NCBI GenBank assembly: GCA_022711595.1
Contig: JAKLET010000017.1
Location: 1-64,000 of the forward strand
Length of the DNA stretch: 64,000 nt
Direction of reading: 5' to 3'
DNA from: Deltaproteobacteria bacterium
GTDB lineage: Bacteria; Desulfobacterota; Syntrophorhabdia; Syntrophorhabdales; Syntrophorhabdaceae
Positions 53,475 through 62,838 of this stretch are shown piece after piece. The position numbers and the translations under genes were made by a program. Under the pieces are notes generated by a model. The model saw only the letters and a program-made list of their open reading frames with translations, searched no databases and had not been told where the DNA came from. Each line of letters starts with the position of its first letter. The first letter of the stretch is position 1.

Positions 53475-56123
53475 ATGGGCGGGCGAGGTACAAAAGACAC
53501 AGTTCGCTTGTTGAAACCGCTTGTTTTCATTGCCATCCTTGCGTGTATTTCCATTGCTGCATTTCTCTTGATATATCAGTACTGGATGAGTTCCCTTTCT
53601 GAGCGGGTCGAGGCCCAGCACCGCCAGGACCTCGTGCAGATCGTCACGATAGCGCATAACGCCGTGAAGCCCATAGTGACAAGGGTCCGCTCCGGAGAGC
53701 TTGCAGCACCGGAAGGGCTGCGGCGTATAAGGGAGCTGGTCAGGACGATGACCTATAAGGATGAATACGGCAACAATTATGTATTCATGAGCGCATATGA
53801 CGGAACGATGCTGGTCCAGCCTTATGAGCCTGACAAGGAAATGACGGACCAGTGGGATCTCAAGGATGCCTACGGGGTCTATATCATCAGGGAACTCGTC
53901 GGGGCGGCCAGGGCGAACCCTGCGGGATCCTTTGTAAAATATCACTATCACCTGCCCGGTGTTCACAGGACCCAGGAGAAACTGGCTTACGTGGTGGGCA
54001 TCCCCGAGCTTTCATGCTATATAGGCACCGGCATGTACATGCAGCGTGCTGTTCTTGAGCAAAAAGCGATCTTGAAAAAGGTCCAGTATGGTTCCATCGG
54101 ACTCCTGCTTGCCATCCTCATTCCCGTTTCGGTGTCGGCCGTTTTTATCGTGAACCGCAACCGGCTTTTGATGGCGCAGATCGGGATGCGCCAGAAGGTT
54201 GAAGAGGAACTGAAAAAGAGCGAAGAGCGCTGGCAGTTCGCCCTGGAAGGGGCGGGAGACGGGTTGTGGGATTGGAACGCTCAAACGAACGAGGTCTATT
54301 TTTCAAAGCAATGGAAGGCGATGCTTGGTTTCGAAGAGGGCGAGATAGGCGATAAGCTCGATGACTGGGACAGGCTTCTTCATCCCGACGACCGGGAACG
54401 TGTGTATGCGGAGATCGGCAAACATTTCGACGGCAGCTCGCCTGTGTATTTCAGCGAGTATCGTATGCGGTGCAAGGACGGTGCATACAAGTGGATACTG
54501 GACCGCGGCAAGATCATGAGCACGACACAGGACAACAAACCGCTTCGTGTTATCGGTACCCATACGGACATCACCGAGCACAAGAGACTGGAAGAACTTC
54601 TCAGGACGGAGAAGGAAACCCTTTTGTCCATACTGCACAGCTCGCCTTATGGCATTTTTTTAATAGACTCCGACGGAACGATCCTTCTCGTTAACCCCGA
54701 GGCGTATAATATTACCGGCTACACACAGGAGGATATGCCGACAGGGAGCATCCTGTTCGATAAGCTCTATCCTGATCCTGCGTACCGCAAAAACGTTATC
54801 CGGACATGGAAAGAGGATGTTTCCAGGAAGAACCTTTTCAGGGTGTTCAATATCCGAAGCAAGGAAGGGACGGTCAAGGAAGTGGAGTTCAGGACCTTTC
54901 TGCTGCCTGATGGAAAGGCGGTCACCATGTTCCTGGACATAAGCGAGCGCAAGCGCGCCGAAGAGGAGAAGAAAAGCCTCGAGTCCCAACTCCTGCAGGC
55001 CCAGAAGATGGAGGCCGTGGGTACCCTGGCGGGCGGCATCGCGCATGATTTCAACAACATCCTCACGGCGCTTATCGGTTACGGGAATCTCCTCCAATTG
55101 AAGATAGACAGAGATGATCCGCTCAGGGCCTATGTCGACCAGATCCTTGTTTCCTCGGACAAGGCTGCCAATCTTGTCCAGGGCCTTCTCGCGTTCAGCA
55201 GAAAGCAATCCATAGAACTGAAGCCGCAGAAGATCGACGATATCGTACGGGGAATGGAGAAGCTCCTGAAGAGACTTCTAACGGAGGACATAGAATTGAG
55301 GATAGATCTGCGTGCCGGAGATACCAGGATCATGGCGAATGTCGGTCAGATGGACCAGGTCCTTTTGAACCTCGCAACGAACGCGAGGGACGCCATGCCC
55401 AGGGGAGGCCTCCTTGCCATAAGCACCCGGGAGGCCGGGACAGACGATGCGTTCTTTGCGGGCTCTCAGGATAATGTACCCGGCCGTTATGTCCTCATTT
55501 CGGTGTCCGATAATGGCCATGGCATGACGGAGGCGGTCCATGAAAAGATCTTCGATCCTTTTTTCACTACCAAAGAGGTAGGCAAGGGAACGGGACTCGG
55601 GCTTTCCATCGTCTACGGTATTGTGAGGCAGCACAACGGCTATGTGGAGGTTGATAGCGAACCGGAAAAGGGAACGGTTTTCAATATCTATCTTCCCGTG
55701 GTCGACGAATCAATGGAAGAAGCGGCAAAACCGGCCCGGCTTACCATGCAGAAAGGGACGGAAACGGTCCTCATTGCTGAAGACAACCGGGAAGTACTGG
55801 ACCTTGCGAGGGAGATACTCACGATCTCGGGCTATCGTGTGATCGAGGCAACGGATGGTGAGGATGCCCTGCAAATGTTCATGAAGCATAAGGACAGCAT
55901 TTCGCTTGTTATCCTCGACGTGGTGATGCCTAAAAAGAACGGGAAAGAGGTGTTCGAGGAGATCAGGAAAGTGAAGCCTGAAATAAAGACCCTCTTTACG
56001 AGCGGGTATACCGGCGATATCGTCCTGGACAAAGGGATCCACGATGAAGAGGTGGATTTTCTCTCAAAACCGCTGATGCCGGATGATCTGCTGAGGAAGG
56101 TGCGGCAAATGCTCGACAGATGA
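53475..56123 (+). CDS. Hybrid sensor histidine kinase/response regulator
   Basis: 882 residues. Membrane helices at about 15-38 and 195-220 enclose a periplasmic single-Cache-type sensor ([21 protein letters not shown]). Then PAS domain 1 (about 240-370, PAS_3 type with [13 protein letters not shown]), PAS 2 (about 375-490), HisKA with the phosphoacceptor in [13 protein letters not shown], HATPase with [17 protein letters not shown] and GTGLGLSIV, and a C-terminal receiver with the aspartate in [13 protein letters not shown]. It probably senses a small organic ligand. No partner regulator is adjacent. Confidence 0.92.
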   Translation: MGGRGTKDTVRLLKPLVFIAILACISIAAFLLIYQYWMSSLSERVEAQHRQDLVQIVTIAHNAVKPIVTRVRSGELAAPEGLRRIRELVRTMTYKDEYGNNYVFMSAYDGTMLVQPYEPDKEMTDQWDLKDAYGVYIIRELVGAARANPAGSFVKYHYHLPGVHRTQEKLAYVVGIPELSCYIGTGMYMQRAVLEQKAILKKVQYGSIGLLLAILIPVSVSAVFIVNRNRLLMAQIGMRQKVEEELKKSEERWQFALEGAGDGLWDWNAQTNEVYFSKQWKAMLGFEEGEIGDKLDDWDRLLHPDDRERVYAEIGKHFDGSSPVYFSEYRMRCKDGAYKWILDRGKIMSTTQDNKPLRVIGTHTDITEHKRLEELLRTEKETLLSILHSSPYGIFLIDSDGTILLVNPEAYNITGYTQEDMPTGSILFDKLYPDPAYRKNVIRTWKEDVSRKNLFRVFNIRSKEGTVKEVEFRTFLLPDGKAVTMFLDISERKRAEEEKKSLESQLLQAQKMEAVGTLAGGIAHDFNNILTALIGYGNLLQLKIDRDDPLRAYVDQILVSSDKAANLVQGLLAFSRKQSIELKPQKIDDIVRGMEKLLKRLLTEDIELRIDLRAGDTRIMANVGQMDQVLLNLATNARDAMPRGGLLAISTREAGTDDAFFAGSQDNVPGRYVLISVSDNGHGMTEAVHEKIFDPFFTTKEVGKGTGLGLSIVYGIVRQHNGYVEVDSEPEKGTVFNIYLPVVDESMEEAAKPARLTMQKGTETVLIAEDNREVLDLAREILTISGYRVIEATDGEDALQMFMKHKDSISLVILDVVMPKKNGKEVFEEIRKVKPEIKTLFTSGYTGDIVLDKGIHDEEVDFLSKPLMPDDLLRKVRQMLDR

Positions 56124-56236
56124 TAAAGACGGCTTGAACCGCTTGAATGCTTGAACGGCTTGAATGGGAAAAACCAGAAGAAACGAACCAGACAAATCGA
56201 ACAAACCAGATAAACAAAAGAAACCGTCGTTTCTTT
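56124..56236. repeat. Intergenic word repeats (classes B and C)
   Basis: Convergent spacer. 56131-56165 is tandem GGCTTGAACCGCTTGAATGC, and 56170-56218 is AACCAGATAAAC-type units ending in an inverted GAAACCGTCGTTTC hairpin. The array begins three bases after the kinase stop. Confidence 0.75.
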
Positions 56237-56791
56237 TTACCCGCTGCCTTCCTTGAGGAAAAGGCACATCAGGAAGAGGACGATACTCCCGATGAAGAGT
56301 ATGCCGGAAAATACGATGCCAAGAATGTATCCCACGGCCTGGGCCAGATTTGGTTTCATGAATACGATCCTGTGTTCCCCGTCCTTCGGTTTTGGCGGCC
56401 CGAAATTTATGAGTTTAATGGTGTAGCGGCCCGGGTATGGGAGTTCGAAGCTTTTCATTTCCATACGTATCTTCATAAAACTTGAAGACCTGGAATGGAA
56501 CAAAGTGACATGTCCCTTTACGGGAGATCCATCGCTTGCGATGAGCTCGTATTTGACCCCGCCGAACCTGGTCGTGAGAAGGGGGCCCTCGATGCAGAGG
56601 ACCACATTGCCTGCCTCTGTGAATTCAACGTCTTGCTGTTCCACGGCCGGGATGCTCATGATAGTTTTTTCAGCCTTCATGCGGATAACACTTTTGATAA
56701 AGAAGACAAGCATCACGACTGCGATAACCAGGACAGGTATGGATATCCATACCCCGTTGCGGTAGATGAAGCCGAAGAAGTTCATGCCCAC
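56237..56791 (-). CDS. Membrane protein of unknown function
   Basis: 184 residues. Hydrophobic helices near residues 14-33 and 152-178 flank a region of about 115 residues with beta-type patterning (VLCIEGPLLTTRFGG ... YPGRYTIKLINFG). It is probably an inner-membrane protein with an exported middle domain. I do not recognise the family. A second ATG two codons downstream is an alternative start. Confidence 0.6.
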   Translation of the reverse strand: MGMNFFGFIYRNGVWISIPVLVIAVVMLVFFIKSVIRMKAEKTIMSIPAVEQQDVEFTEAGNVVLCIEGPLLTTRFGGVKYELIASDGSPVKGHVTLFHSRSSSFMKIRMEMKSFELPYPGRYTIKLINFGPPKPKDGEHRIVFMKPNLAQAVGYILGIVFSGILFIGSIVLFLMCLFLKEGSG

Positions 56792-57097
56792 CCCAGATGG
56801 CTTTTTGTGTATATCTCAGGGTATCAGGGGATGAAGGGTGATGTCAACAGCAAGACAGGTGATGGGTCATAGAATAAGTTTATCTGGTTTCTTTTGTTTC
56901 CCCAGTTTCTTTGGCTGGCAAGACCGGACAAACCAGACAAACCGTAAAAACGGTATTATTTTTGAGGAGTTGGGCAAAGTTTGCGATGTTGCCTTGAGTC
57001 TGCGGCGATATCGTGGTATGCTTGCTTTCGAGTGTTCACAGCACAAAAGAATACTTAATTCACACGGGAACGGATTTCTCGAAAAGGAGAGCGGGTC
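56792..57097. repeat. Divergent spacer with class A and C words
   Basis: 306 bases without a gene. GATGGGTCATAG at 56861-56872 (class A), then TTATCTGGTTTC-type units at 56880-56915 and the inverse GACAAACCAGACAAACC at 56927-56943 (class C). AAAAGGAG precedes the arginine decarboxylase start. Confidence 0.7.
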
Positions 57098-57640
57098 ATG
57101 TATGTCGCAAGCAAGATGATACTCACCAAAGGGGTCGGGCAGAACAAGGAAAAGCTGGTGAGTTTCGAACTTGCGTTGCGCAACGCGAAGATAGCCCCTT
57201 TTAATATCGTAAAGGTGTCGAGCATTTTCCCTCCCCGCTGTGAGATAGTGTCCGTCAACAAAGGGCTTAAGGAACTGACCCCGGGACAGATAGTCCATGC
57301 GGTCCTTGCCGAGGCCTCGACCGATGAACACCACCGCCTGATAGCCGCCTCCGTCGGCGTTGCCATTCCCAAGGACCGGAACCGTTTCGGATATCTTTCT
57401 GAATACCATAGTCACGGAGAAGACGAAAAAGCTGCCGGTGACTATTCGGAGGACATCGCCGCCCAGATGCTGGCGACGATCCTCGGGCTCGAGTTCGACG
57501 TCAACGAGAGTTATAACAAACGCCTTGACCAGTGGAAGCTGAGCGACGAGATAGTCCACACGCGCAATATCACGCAGACGAGCGTCGGCAAGAAAGGCGT
57601 CTGGACAACCGTCGTGGCGGCAGCCATACTGGTTCCCTGA
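57098..57640 (+). CDS. Pyruvoyl-dependent arginine decarboxylase
   Basis: Makes agmatine from arginine, starting polyamine synthesis or acid resistance. 180 residues, family length. The self-cleavage site is S41-S42 in KVSSIFPPRC, where S42 becomes the pyruvoyl group. PGQIVHAVLAEASTDEHHRLIAASVGVA and YHSHGE follow. It stands alone; no other polyamine gene is adjacent. Confidence 0.92.
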   Translation: MYVASKMILTKGVGQNKEKLVSFELALRNAKIAPFNIVKVSSIFPPRCEIVSVNKGLKELTPGQIVHAVLAEASTDEHHRLIAASVGVAIPKDRNRFGYLSEYHSHGEDEKAAGDYSEDIAAQMLATILGLEFDVNESYNKRLDQWKLSDEIVHTRNITQTSVGKKGVWTTVVAAAILVP

Positions 57641-57841
57641 AAGAACAGCTTTAACCGGGGACACCTCGTTTGCAGTCCCTGAACATCCTGAAAAATAAAG
57701 AAATACACGATATTCCGTTTTCCTTCCTCAATTTCAGTAAAATGACGGTGATAAATCAGGGATTCCCCTATTGTTGAAGATGTCCTCCAGGTCTACACTG
57801 TATTTGATATAACAGCCCACTGAAACGGAGGTGCTTGACCC

Positions 57842-58012
57842 ATGGGATTCACGCATATATTAATTATTTCTTTCTTTTGTGTCCTGCCGCTTGCCGTCGG
57901 GGCAATCCTGGCTGCAAAGTTTTTGGCGAGGCACAGGGCGTCCCGGGAGCCCCTGATAGCTGCGGGCCCAATGGAAAATCCTTTCCTGCTGGATGACTGG
58001 GACCTCAGGTAG
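57842..58012 (+). CDS. Small membrane protein, 56 residues
   Basis: Short frame found by reading the spacer. It begins MGFTHILIISFFCVLPLAV, has one hydrophobic helix at residues 5-26, then a basic stretch (RHRASR) and an acidic end (DDWDLR). GGAGGT lies nine bases before the ATG, which is the main support. The positive-inside rule suggests the C-terminus is cytosolic. No homologue is recognised. Confidence 0.55.
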   Translation: MGFTHILIISFFCVLPLAVGAILAAKFLARHRASREPLIAAGPMENPFLLDDWDLR

Positions 58013-58203
58013 ATCATATCCTTCAATGTGATATATTGGTCTGCCGCTTTCTATTGCACAGCTTTTAACCTTTGCCGTTCAGGCAGAGAGCGCTTGCACA
58101 TTGGGGCCTCGAGGGAGAGGCAGTTTGTACCCCCGGGGCTATGCTGCTGTGATCCGGTTTTTATTTATGTTGAATTACGGGCCGGATGGCCGGAACGGCA
58201 GTG

Positions 58204-58527
58204 TCAATCTTCCCGATAATACAGAGGACAAAGCTCGGAAGAACCGGGAATATAATTGCGGCACACCATGGGCCGTGTTTCGTAGATCTCGCAGGAAAAC
58301 GAGGAACCCTCCCAGCTGAGATAATAACAGCTCGTCACTTTCGCCCCCGACTTGTTGATGATACGGTCACCCGCCCACATCACCTCGTTACTTCTCAACC
58401 GGGCAATGATATCATGGCGCCCTTCTTTTTCCCATCTATCAATATCTTCGGGAGACACGTAGGCGGCCATGTCCACGTGACAGCAGGTGCCGCATCGGCG
58501 GCAGGAAATGTCCCTATTCTTTTCCAC
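58204..58527 (-). CDS. YkgJ family cysteine-cluster protein
   Basis: 107 residues. The N-terminal CRRCGTCC cluster and later C...CEIYETRPMVCRNY with a final CP match the zinc/iron-chelating YkgJ (CxxCxxCC) family. The role is unknown in most members; some are metal-dependent oxidoreductase partners. It is convergent with the small membrane-protein gene. Confidence 0.88.
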   Translation of the reverse strand: MEKNRDISCRRCGTCCHVDMAAYVSPEDIDRWEKEGRHDIIARLRSNEVMWAGDRIINKSGAKVTSCYYLSWEGSSFSCEIYETRPMVCRNYIPGSSELCPLYYRED

Positions 58528-58557
58528 TGTTCCATGCCATTTCGTGCTTCCGGCGCA

Positions 58558-58995
58558 TTACTGCTGTTCCGGAAGGATCGCCGCCGGCATGCCGGGGAAA
58601 CGCTTTTTGAGGCGTTTGAAATAGCCCGGGCTTCCCAGGCATTCATCATTGTCTTCCTCGGCGCAGGCGATCTCGGCCACCTTCCATTTCGGGCCGCTTT
58701 TGCGCAGCAGGGCTGAAACGTCCTCGTACTGGTTCGCGCCGTCAGCGGACTTCGGGAGTGTTTCGATCCACGCCCAGCCGCCCTGGACCTTCAGGTACTT
58801 GACGACAAAGACGGCGTTGATGTGATGCAGCTTTTCCATCTCGGCGCGCAGGGCGTCGAGTATGAGCTTTCTCTCGGCCGATCCCGGCGGCGGCGTGAGC
58901 ACCTGTCCCCGGGGCTCTCCTGCCGCGGCCACTGATTGCATGGCTGGCAGAAAGAGGATGACCGCGAAGAGGACTAACAGGGCTTTTTTTACCAT
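58558..58995 (-). CDS. Secreted protein of unknown function
   Basis: 145 residues from the ATG at 58995, preceded by GGGAG at seven bases. The upstream ATG at 59013 lacks such a site. A signal peptide (residues 4-24, ending VAAAGEP) is clear. The mature part has KLILDALRAEMEKLH and WAWIETLPKSADG, reminiscent of small periplasmic proteins found with stress genes. Two cysteines in CAEEDNDEC may form a disulfide. It is 18 bases after the pentapeptide gene. Confidence 0.65.
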   Translation of the reverse strand: MVKKALLVLFAVILFLPAMQSVAAAGEPRGQVLTPPPGSAERKLILDALRAEMEKLHHINAVFVVKYLKVQGGWAWIETLPKSADGANQYEDVSALLRKSGPKWKVAEIACAEEDNDECLGSPGYFKRLKKRFPGMPAAILPEQQ

Positions 58996-59013
58996 ACATT
59001 TTCTCCCTTCCAT

Positions 59014-59469
59014 CTATTTTTTCGTTCCGTCGATCCACGTGGCACCGTTGAGGCAGGTTCCGTTGAGGTCGGCGCCGGCAAGGTTTGCATCGAAAAGATT
59101 GGCGCCTGTAAGATCGCTGCCCGCAAGATCACACCCGGTAAGATTGGCACCGATGAGATTGGCATCGTAAAGATTGGCATCGTGGAGGTTGGCATGTGAA
59201 AGGTTGGCTCGTGACAGGTTGGTGCTGAAGAGGTTGGCACGCGACAGGTCTGCGCGGTACAGGTTGGCACTGAAGAGGTCAGTCCGGGAGAGATCAGCCC
59301 GGGAGAGATCAGCCCGGGAGAGATCAGCCAGCGAGAGGTTCGCGCGGGATAGATCGGCGCCGTAAAGGTTTTTTCCGGAAAGGTCGGCGCATAAGCCGTC
59401 ATTCTCGTCATTGAGCCACTTCTCATGTTTGGACAGGATGCTCCCCAGCTCTTCTTTGGATATTTCCAT
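59014..59469 (-). CDS. Pentapeptide-repeat protein
   Basis: 151 residues from the ATG at 59469, which has AGGAG four bases upstream. A 30-residue start (ISKEELGSILSKHEKWL) is followed by about 22 tandem A(D/N)LxX pentapeptides, which form a right-handed four-sided beta-helix. It ends with the common NGATWIDGTKK cap. Some relatives mimic DNA and protect gyrase, but most have unknown function. Part of the repeat is a recent DNA-level expansion. Confidence 0.9.
   Translation of the reverse strand: MEISKEELGSILSKHEKWLNDENDGLCADLSGKNLYGADLSRANLSLADLSRADLSRADLSRTDLFSANLYRADLSRANLFSTNLSRANLSHANLHDANLYDANLIGANLTGCDLAGSDLTGANLFDANLAGADLNGTCLNGATWIDGTKK
59284..59328. repeat. Three exact 15-bp tandem repeats inside the pentapeptide gene
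   Basis: The unit CCGGGAGAGATCAGC occurs three times without change at 59284-59298, 59299-59313 and 59314-59328. Each encodes one ADLSR pentapeptide on the minus strand. Confidence 0.9.
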
Positions 59470-59544
59470 AATACTCCTGTAATGATGTGTATAAAACAAT
59501 ATTACTAACAGACGGGTAATTTATCAAATAGATTCAAAAAAACA

Positions 59545-60273
59545 TTATTCGGCATCTTCAAGAAACACTGTTGCCCTGGTGCCTTTCCCCTTCTTCGTTG
59601 AGGTCGTAACCTTATGTTCACACATTTCATCATACCGGTAGGTTTCGGTGATTTTGGAGCCTGTCAGATAGTTGAAGCTCTCTGCCTTCCCCCCGACACA
59701 GCCATCCACATTTTCAATATCTTTTCCGATCAAGATAAACCGCCGTTTTCCGGAGTCATAACGAAAACGCCACGTCTTGACGGAAAACTCTCGCGAACCG
59801 CTCCACTGCCTGACGATAATGACCCCCTTTTTGATGCCGATGCCAACCATTTCCTTGGCCCCGCCGTATCCCCTGTCTTGAAGGAGACCGCTGTTTGTTC
59901 CCGCCAGGGTGAATTCGCCTTTATCCTGGCCCAGAAGAACTATCAGGGCGCGGGGTTCATCATCCGCTGCTTCCCTCGAAGCGGTGCCCGGTTTGCCCCG
60001 AAAAAGTATGGCGGCCACATCGGGTATTCCATCACCGTTCAGGTCGCCGCTTGCCTGATTATCGACCGCCCAACCCCCGGGCAGAAAATGGGTCAATGAC
60101 TTTCCGCGGGCGGGGAGACTCTTCACGGGCAATCCTTCCGTTCGGGGCTCGACCGTCCGGCTGGCGCCATCCCTCCCGGAGTCTTTCTTTTGTCCCGATT
60201 GATCAGCAAAAAGCATATGTGCGCAAAGAAAGCCAAAGAGCACTGCAATGATGACCATGACAGGTTTCTTCAT
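59545..60273 (-). CDS. Secreted FG-GAP-like protein
   Basis: 242 residues. A signal peptide (residues 5-22, ending MLFADQ) is followed by a low-complexity linker and then DLNGDGIPDVAAIL, the calcium-binding FG-GAP/VCBS signature, followed by a beta-rich domain to the end. Two cysteines near the C-terminus may pair. Role unknown, probably envelope or extracellular. Confidence 0.72.
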   Translation of the reverse strand: MKKPVMVIIAVLFGFLCAHMLFADQSGQKKDSGRDGASRTVEPRTEGLPVKSLPARGKSLTHFLPGGWAVDNQASGDLNGDGIPDVAAILFRGKPGTASREAADDEPRALIVLLGQDKGEFTLAGTNSGLLQDRGYGGAKEMVGIGIKKGVIIVRQWSGSREFSVKTWRFRYDSGKRRFILIGKDIENVDGCVGGKAESFNYLTGSKITETYRYDEMCEHKVTTSTKKGKGTRATVFLEDAE

Positions 60274-60694
60274 GAAAGAGCCTCTCTCTTCTTTTGGTTT
60301 GCCATGATCGCCAATTCCCGGCGATCATACAGCGGCACGCGTTGCTTCAGTCGGTGTACCTGTCAGAGATGTCCGGCTTTGACTTGTCTTATACTCTAAG
60401 AGATATTCCTGTTCAAATCAAGTAAACTGCTTTGCTGTTAAAGCCCTCGATGACAGCGTGAAAATAAGCTGTTACCGGCAGGTTGTCAAGTTTATGAAAT
60501 TCAGATCGACGCTTTTTTAAAAAAATATCTGGTATTGGCTTAATTTATTCCAGTGATCCTTCGATAAATTAGATATCACCAACCGGCCGGCAACAGGGAA
60601 CGGTACAAATGGTGAGGAAAATCAGAGCGACGAATGATCATGGCGGTGCCTCCGGCGGGACCACCGGCGGAGCGAACTTTAAGAGAGGAGAGAA
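60274..60694. other. Spacer between the FG-GAP and flagellin genes
   Basis: 421 bases without a supported gene. It is AT-rich at 60400-60570 and then GC-rich. CCGGCGG occurs twice at 60651-60668, just upstream of the flagellin ribosome-binding site (AGAGGAGAG). I looked for sigma-28 (TAAA-N15-GCCGATAA) and sigma-54 (TGGCAC-N5-TTGC) sites and found no convincing match. None of the word classes seen in other spacers is evident. Confidence 0.5.
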
Positions 60695-62293
60695 ATGGCT
60701 TCCGGCCACATATCGTTGACATCGGGAATGAGGTCTACACTCCTGTCCCTCCAGGGATCGGTCAAACTCCTGGAGCGAACGCAGCAGCGCCTGGCCACGG
60801 GCAAGAAGGTCAACTCGGCGGTAGATAACCCGACATCGTTCTTCACCGCCCTGTCGTTGTCCAGCCGCGCGTCAACGATCGCAGGCACTAAGGACGCCAT
60901 AGGCGAAGCGATCCAGACGATCAAGGCCGCGGACAAGGGCATCGCGGCCATAAGCACGCTGATACAGGCGGCTCGCGGTGTCGCGGAGTCTGCCCTGGGG
61001 GCCAGCACGACAGGCGCGGCAACGGCAACCGGTTCGATAAGCCTGAGCGGGATCGTGGGCAGCAAAGGTGCCGTTCAGCAAAGCTACGATGCTGCGACAC
61101 TTACGTTGACAGGGCTGCAGGACAATAACCCCGGCGGAGACGGTGATTTCATAAACTTGAAAATCGACGGGTTAGGGGGTACCTATCCGGTCGCAGCGGA
61201 GTCGGGCGTCCAGGGTTATTACAGTTTCTTTCTGGATCCCGCGGACATGGACGCGACAGCATTTAATATGGCCAATAAAATCAATTCGATCGATTGGGAT
61301 TACTGGAAGATAAACGTTAATCCTAACATGGACGTCTATTACAGGGCAGAATATTTAGGGTCGAACCAGCTGAGGATTACCAAATTCGATTATGCTACCT
61401 CCAACCAGCTCGATGTGGAGGCCGGAGACATCGTGGAGAATCCCGCCAATGCCGGTGACTTCGACCCGCAGATCGCTTCTTATGCACTTCCACTGCCTGC
61501 ACCGGACACCATCGAAATAGGCGGGGTTACCTTCACGGCGATCTACTCCGGAGTGCCGGCTGCCGATGAGTTCATAGCGACGACCGGCGACAACGCCGCC
61601 ACGATGCAGTCGCTGGCAGCGGCCATCGAGGCCCACGATTGGTCGGGCGGGGCGTATACCTTCAACGCTTCAGTTTCCGGCGGCACCCTGAACATCGACA
61701 AGGTCGACAACACGACCGGCCTGGCGGCAGACGTCACCGCAGGTGACTTCGACGCTTCCGGTATCATCTGCGGCGGTTCCGGCTCCATGACGCTCGTCCA
61801 GAACTCGAGCGAGCTCTCCGCGTATCAGGACGAGTACAACGAATTACGGGCCCAGTTGACGACGCTTGCCCGGGACTCCTTCTACAAGGGAACAAATCTT
61901 CTGAGCGGCAGCAACATGACCGTGCGCTTCGAGAACAGCACTCTGACGGTGAACGGGTTCAGCGCTTTGGCTTCCGGCCTGGGCATAACGGAAGCGGCCT
62001 GGACCACTGGCGGCAGCATAGACGGTGATCTCGCGTTGCTGGAAGACGCTCTCGACAGACTGAGGGAGGAATCCTCGAACATGTCCAACAACCTGAGCAT
62101 CATCTCCGCACGCTTCGATTTTTCCACGAGCATGATAAACGTTCTGACTGAAGGTTCGGACAAGCTGACGCTGGCGGATACCAGCGAGGAAGGCGCGAAC
62201 ATGCTCATGCTTCAGACACGCCAATCCCTCAGCATGAACGCCCTGAGCCTGGCCGCGCAGGCCGCGCAGTCGGTATTGCAATTGTTCTCGTAG
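60695..62293 (+). CDS. Flagellin
   Basis: 532 residues. The N-terminal D0/D1 part (SLQGSVKLLERTQQRLATGKKVN, then DNPTSFFTALSLSSRAS) and the C-terminal part (NNLSIISARFDFSTSMINVL ... LMLQTRQSLSMNALSLAAQ) are conserved and form the filament core. The middle (about 140-390) is variable and surface-exposed. The ends look more like alphaproteobacterial flagellins than the common INTNVASLNAQ type. No other flagellar gene is in the window. Confidence 0.9.
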   Translation: MASGHISLTSGMRSTLLSLQGSVKLLERTQQRLATGKKVNSAVDNPTSFFTALSLSSRASTIAGTKDAIGEAIQTIKAADKGIAAISTLIQAARGVAESALGASTTGAATATGSISLSGIVGSKGAVQQSYDAATLTLTGLQDNNPGGDGDFINLKIDGLGGTYPVAAESGVQGYYSFFLDPADMDATAFNMANKINSIDWDYWKINVNPNMDVYYRAEYLGSNQLRITKFDYATSNQLDVEAGDIVENPANAGDFDPQIASYALPLPAPDTIEIGGVTFTAIYSGVPAADEFIATTGDNAATMQSLAAAIEAHDWSGGAYTFNASVSGGTLNIDKVDNTTGLAADVTAGDFDASGIICGGSGSMTLVQNSSELSAYQDEYNELRAQLTTLARDSFYKGTNLLSGSNMTVRFENSTLTVNGFSALASGLGITEAAWTTGGSIDGDLALLEDALDRLREESSNMSNNLSIISARFDFSTSMINVLTEGSDKLTLADTSEEGANMLMLQTRQSLSMNALSLAAQAAQSVLQLFS

Positions 62294-62634
62294 CGAGGTC
62301 TTTGCAGCTCTTCGGCCTTCTCTTAAATGCTGTTTAATTATTAAAATGTTGTTTTGCAAGACTTGACGCTGCAATTCCACAAGCCTATCACCTCCTTAAG
62401 GGGGGGGGACATCCTGCAGCCCTCCTGTTTCCGTGTCGACGATGGAGCCTCCCGCGCAGAACTACAAGAAATGACGAGAAGGGTGTTCGTGAAGTTTATT
62501 TATTTATTTTCTTGGGAACGTTCCTTTTGGCCCCCTGAAGGAAAAAACTTTGATCCGAGACACGAATACCTGCTGTTAAATAATTGGACACAGTATTTTG
62601 GAAATGTTGTATAATTCCGAAAAGAGGTGGATCT
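62294..62634. other. Spacer between flagellin and hicB
   Basis: 341 bases. A nine-G run lies at 62400-62408. No hairpin terminator was found after flagellin. The rest shows no recognised gene or repeat apart from the hicB promoter at the end. Confidence 0.5.
62585..62615 (+). promoter_or_regulatory. Promoter of hicB-hicA
   Basis: TGGACA at 62585-62590, a 19-base spacer and a perfect TATAAT at 62610-62615, 19 bases before the hicB ATG. The spacing is slightly long. Confidence 0.55.
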
Positions 62635-62838
62635 ATGAGGATCACAGTTGTATTGGAACCGAGCGAAGAGGGTGGCTACACAGCCATAGCCCCTTCCCTG
62701 CCCGGGTGCATCAGCGAAGGGAACAACAAAGAAGAGGCCTTAAAGAACATAAAAGAGGCCATAGAGCTATATCTGGAATCGGTTGAGGACGATAGGGTTT
62801 TTACTGAGAACTCCGAGATCGTCGAACTGGCCGTATGA
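62635..62838 (+). CDS. hicB: HicB-family antitoxin
   Basis: 67 residues from the ATG at 62635, after GAGGTGG. ITVVLEPSEEGGYTAIAPSLPGCISEGNNKEEALKNI shows the partial RNase H-like fold of HicB, with the GCxSEGxxxEEAL block. It has no C-terminal DNA-binding domain, so it is the short form. It overlaps hicA (ATGA). Confidence 0.92.
   Translation: MRITVVLEPSEEGGYTAIAPSLPGCISEGNNKEEALKNIKEAIELYLESVEDDRVFTENSEIVELAV

Noticed and set aside
59040-59400. Repeats resembling a CRISPR array
   Set aside because: The periodicity is 15 bp, it is in frame with a protein, and there are no spacers; it is a pentapeptide-repeat gene.
60400-60690. Sigma-28 or sigma-54 promoter before flagellin
   Set aside because: Candidate boxes matched too few consensus positions at the right spacing.
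62354-62614. 86-codon open frame after flagellin
   Set aside because: It crosses a nine-G run, lacks a ribosome-binding site and has no protein-like features.
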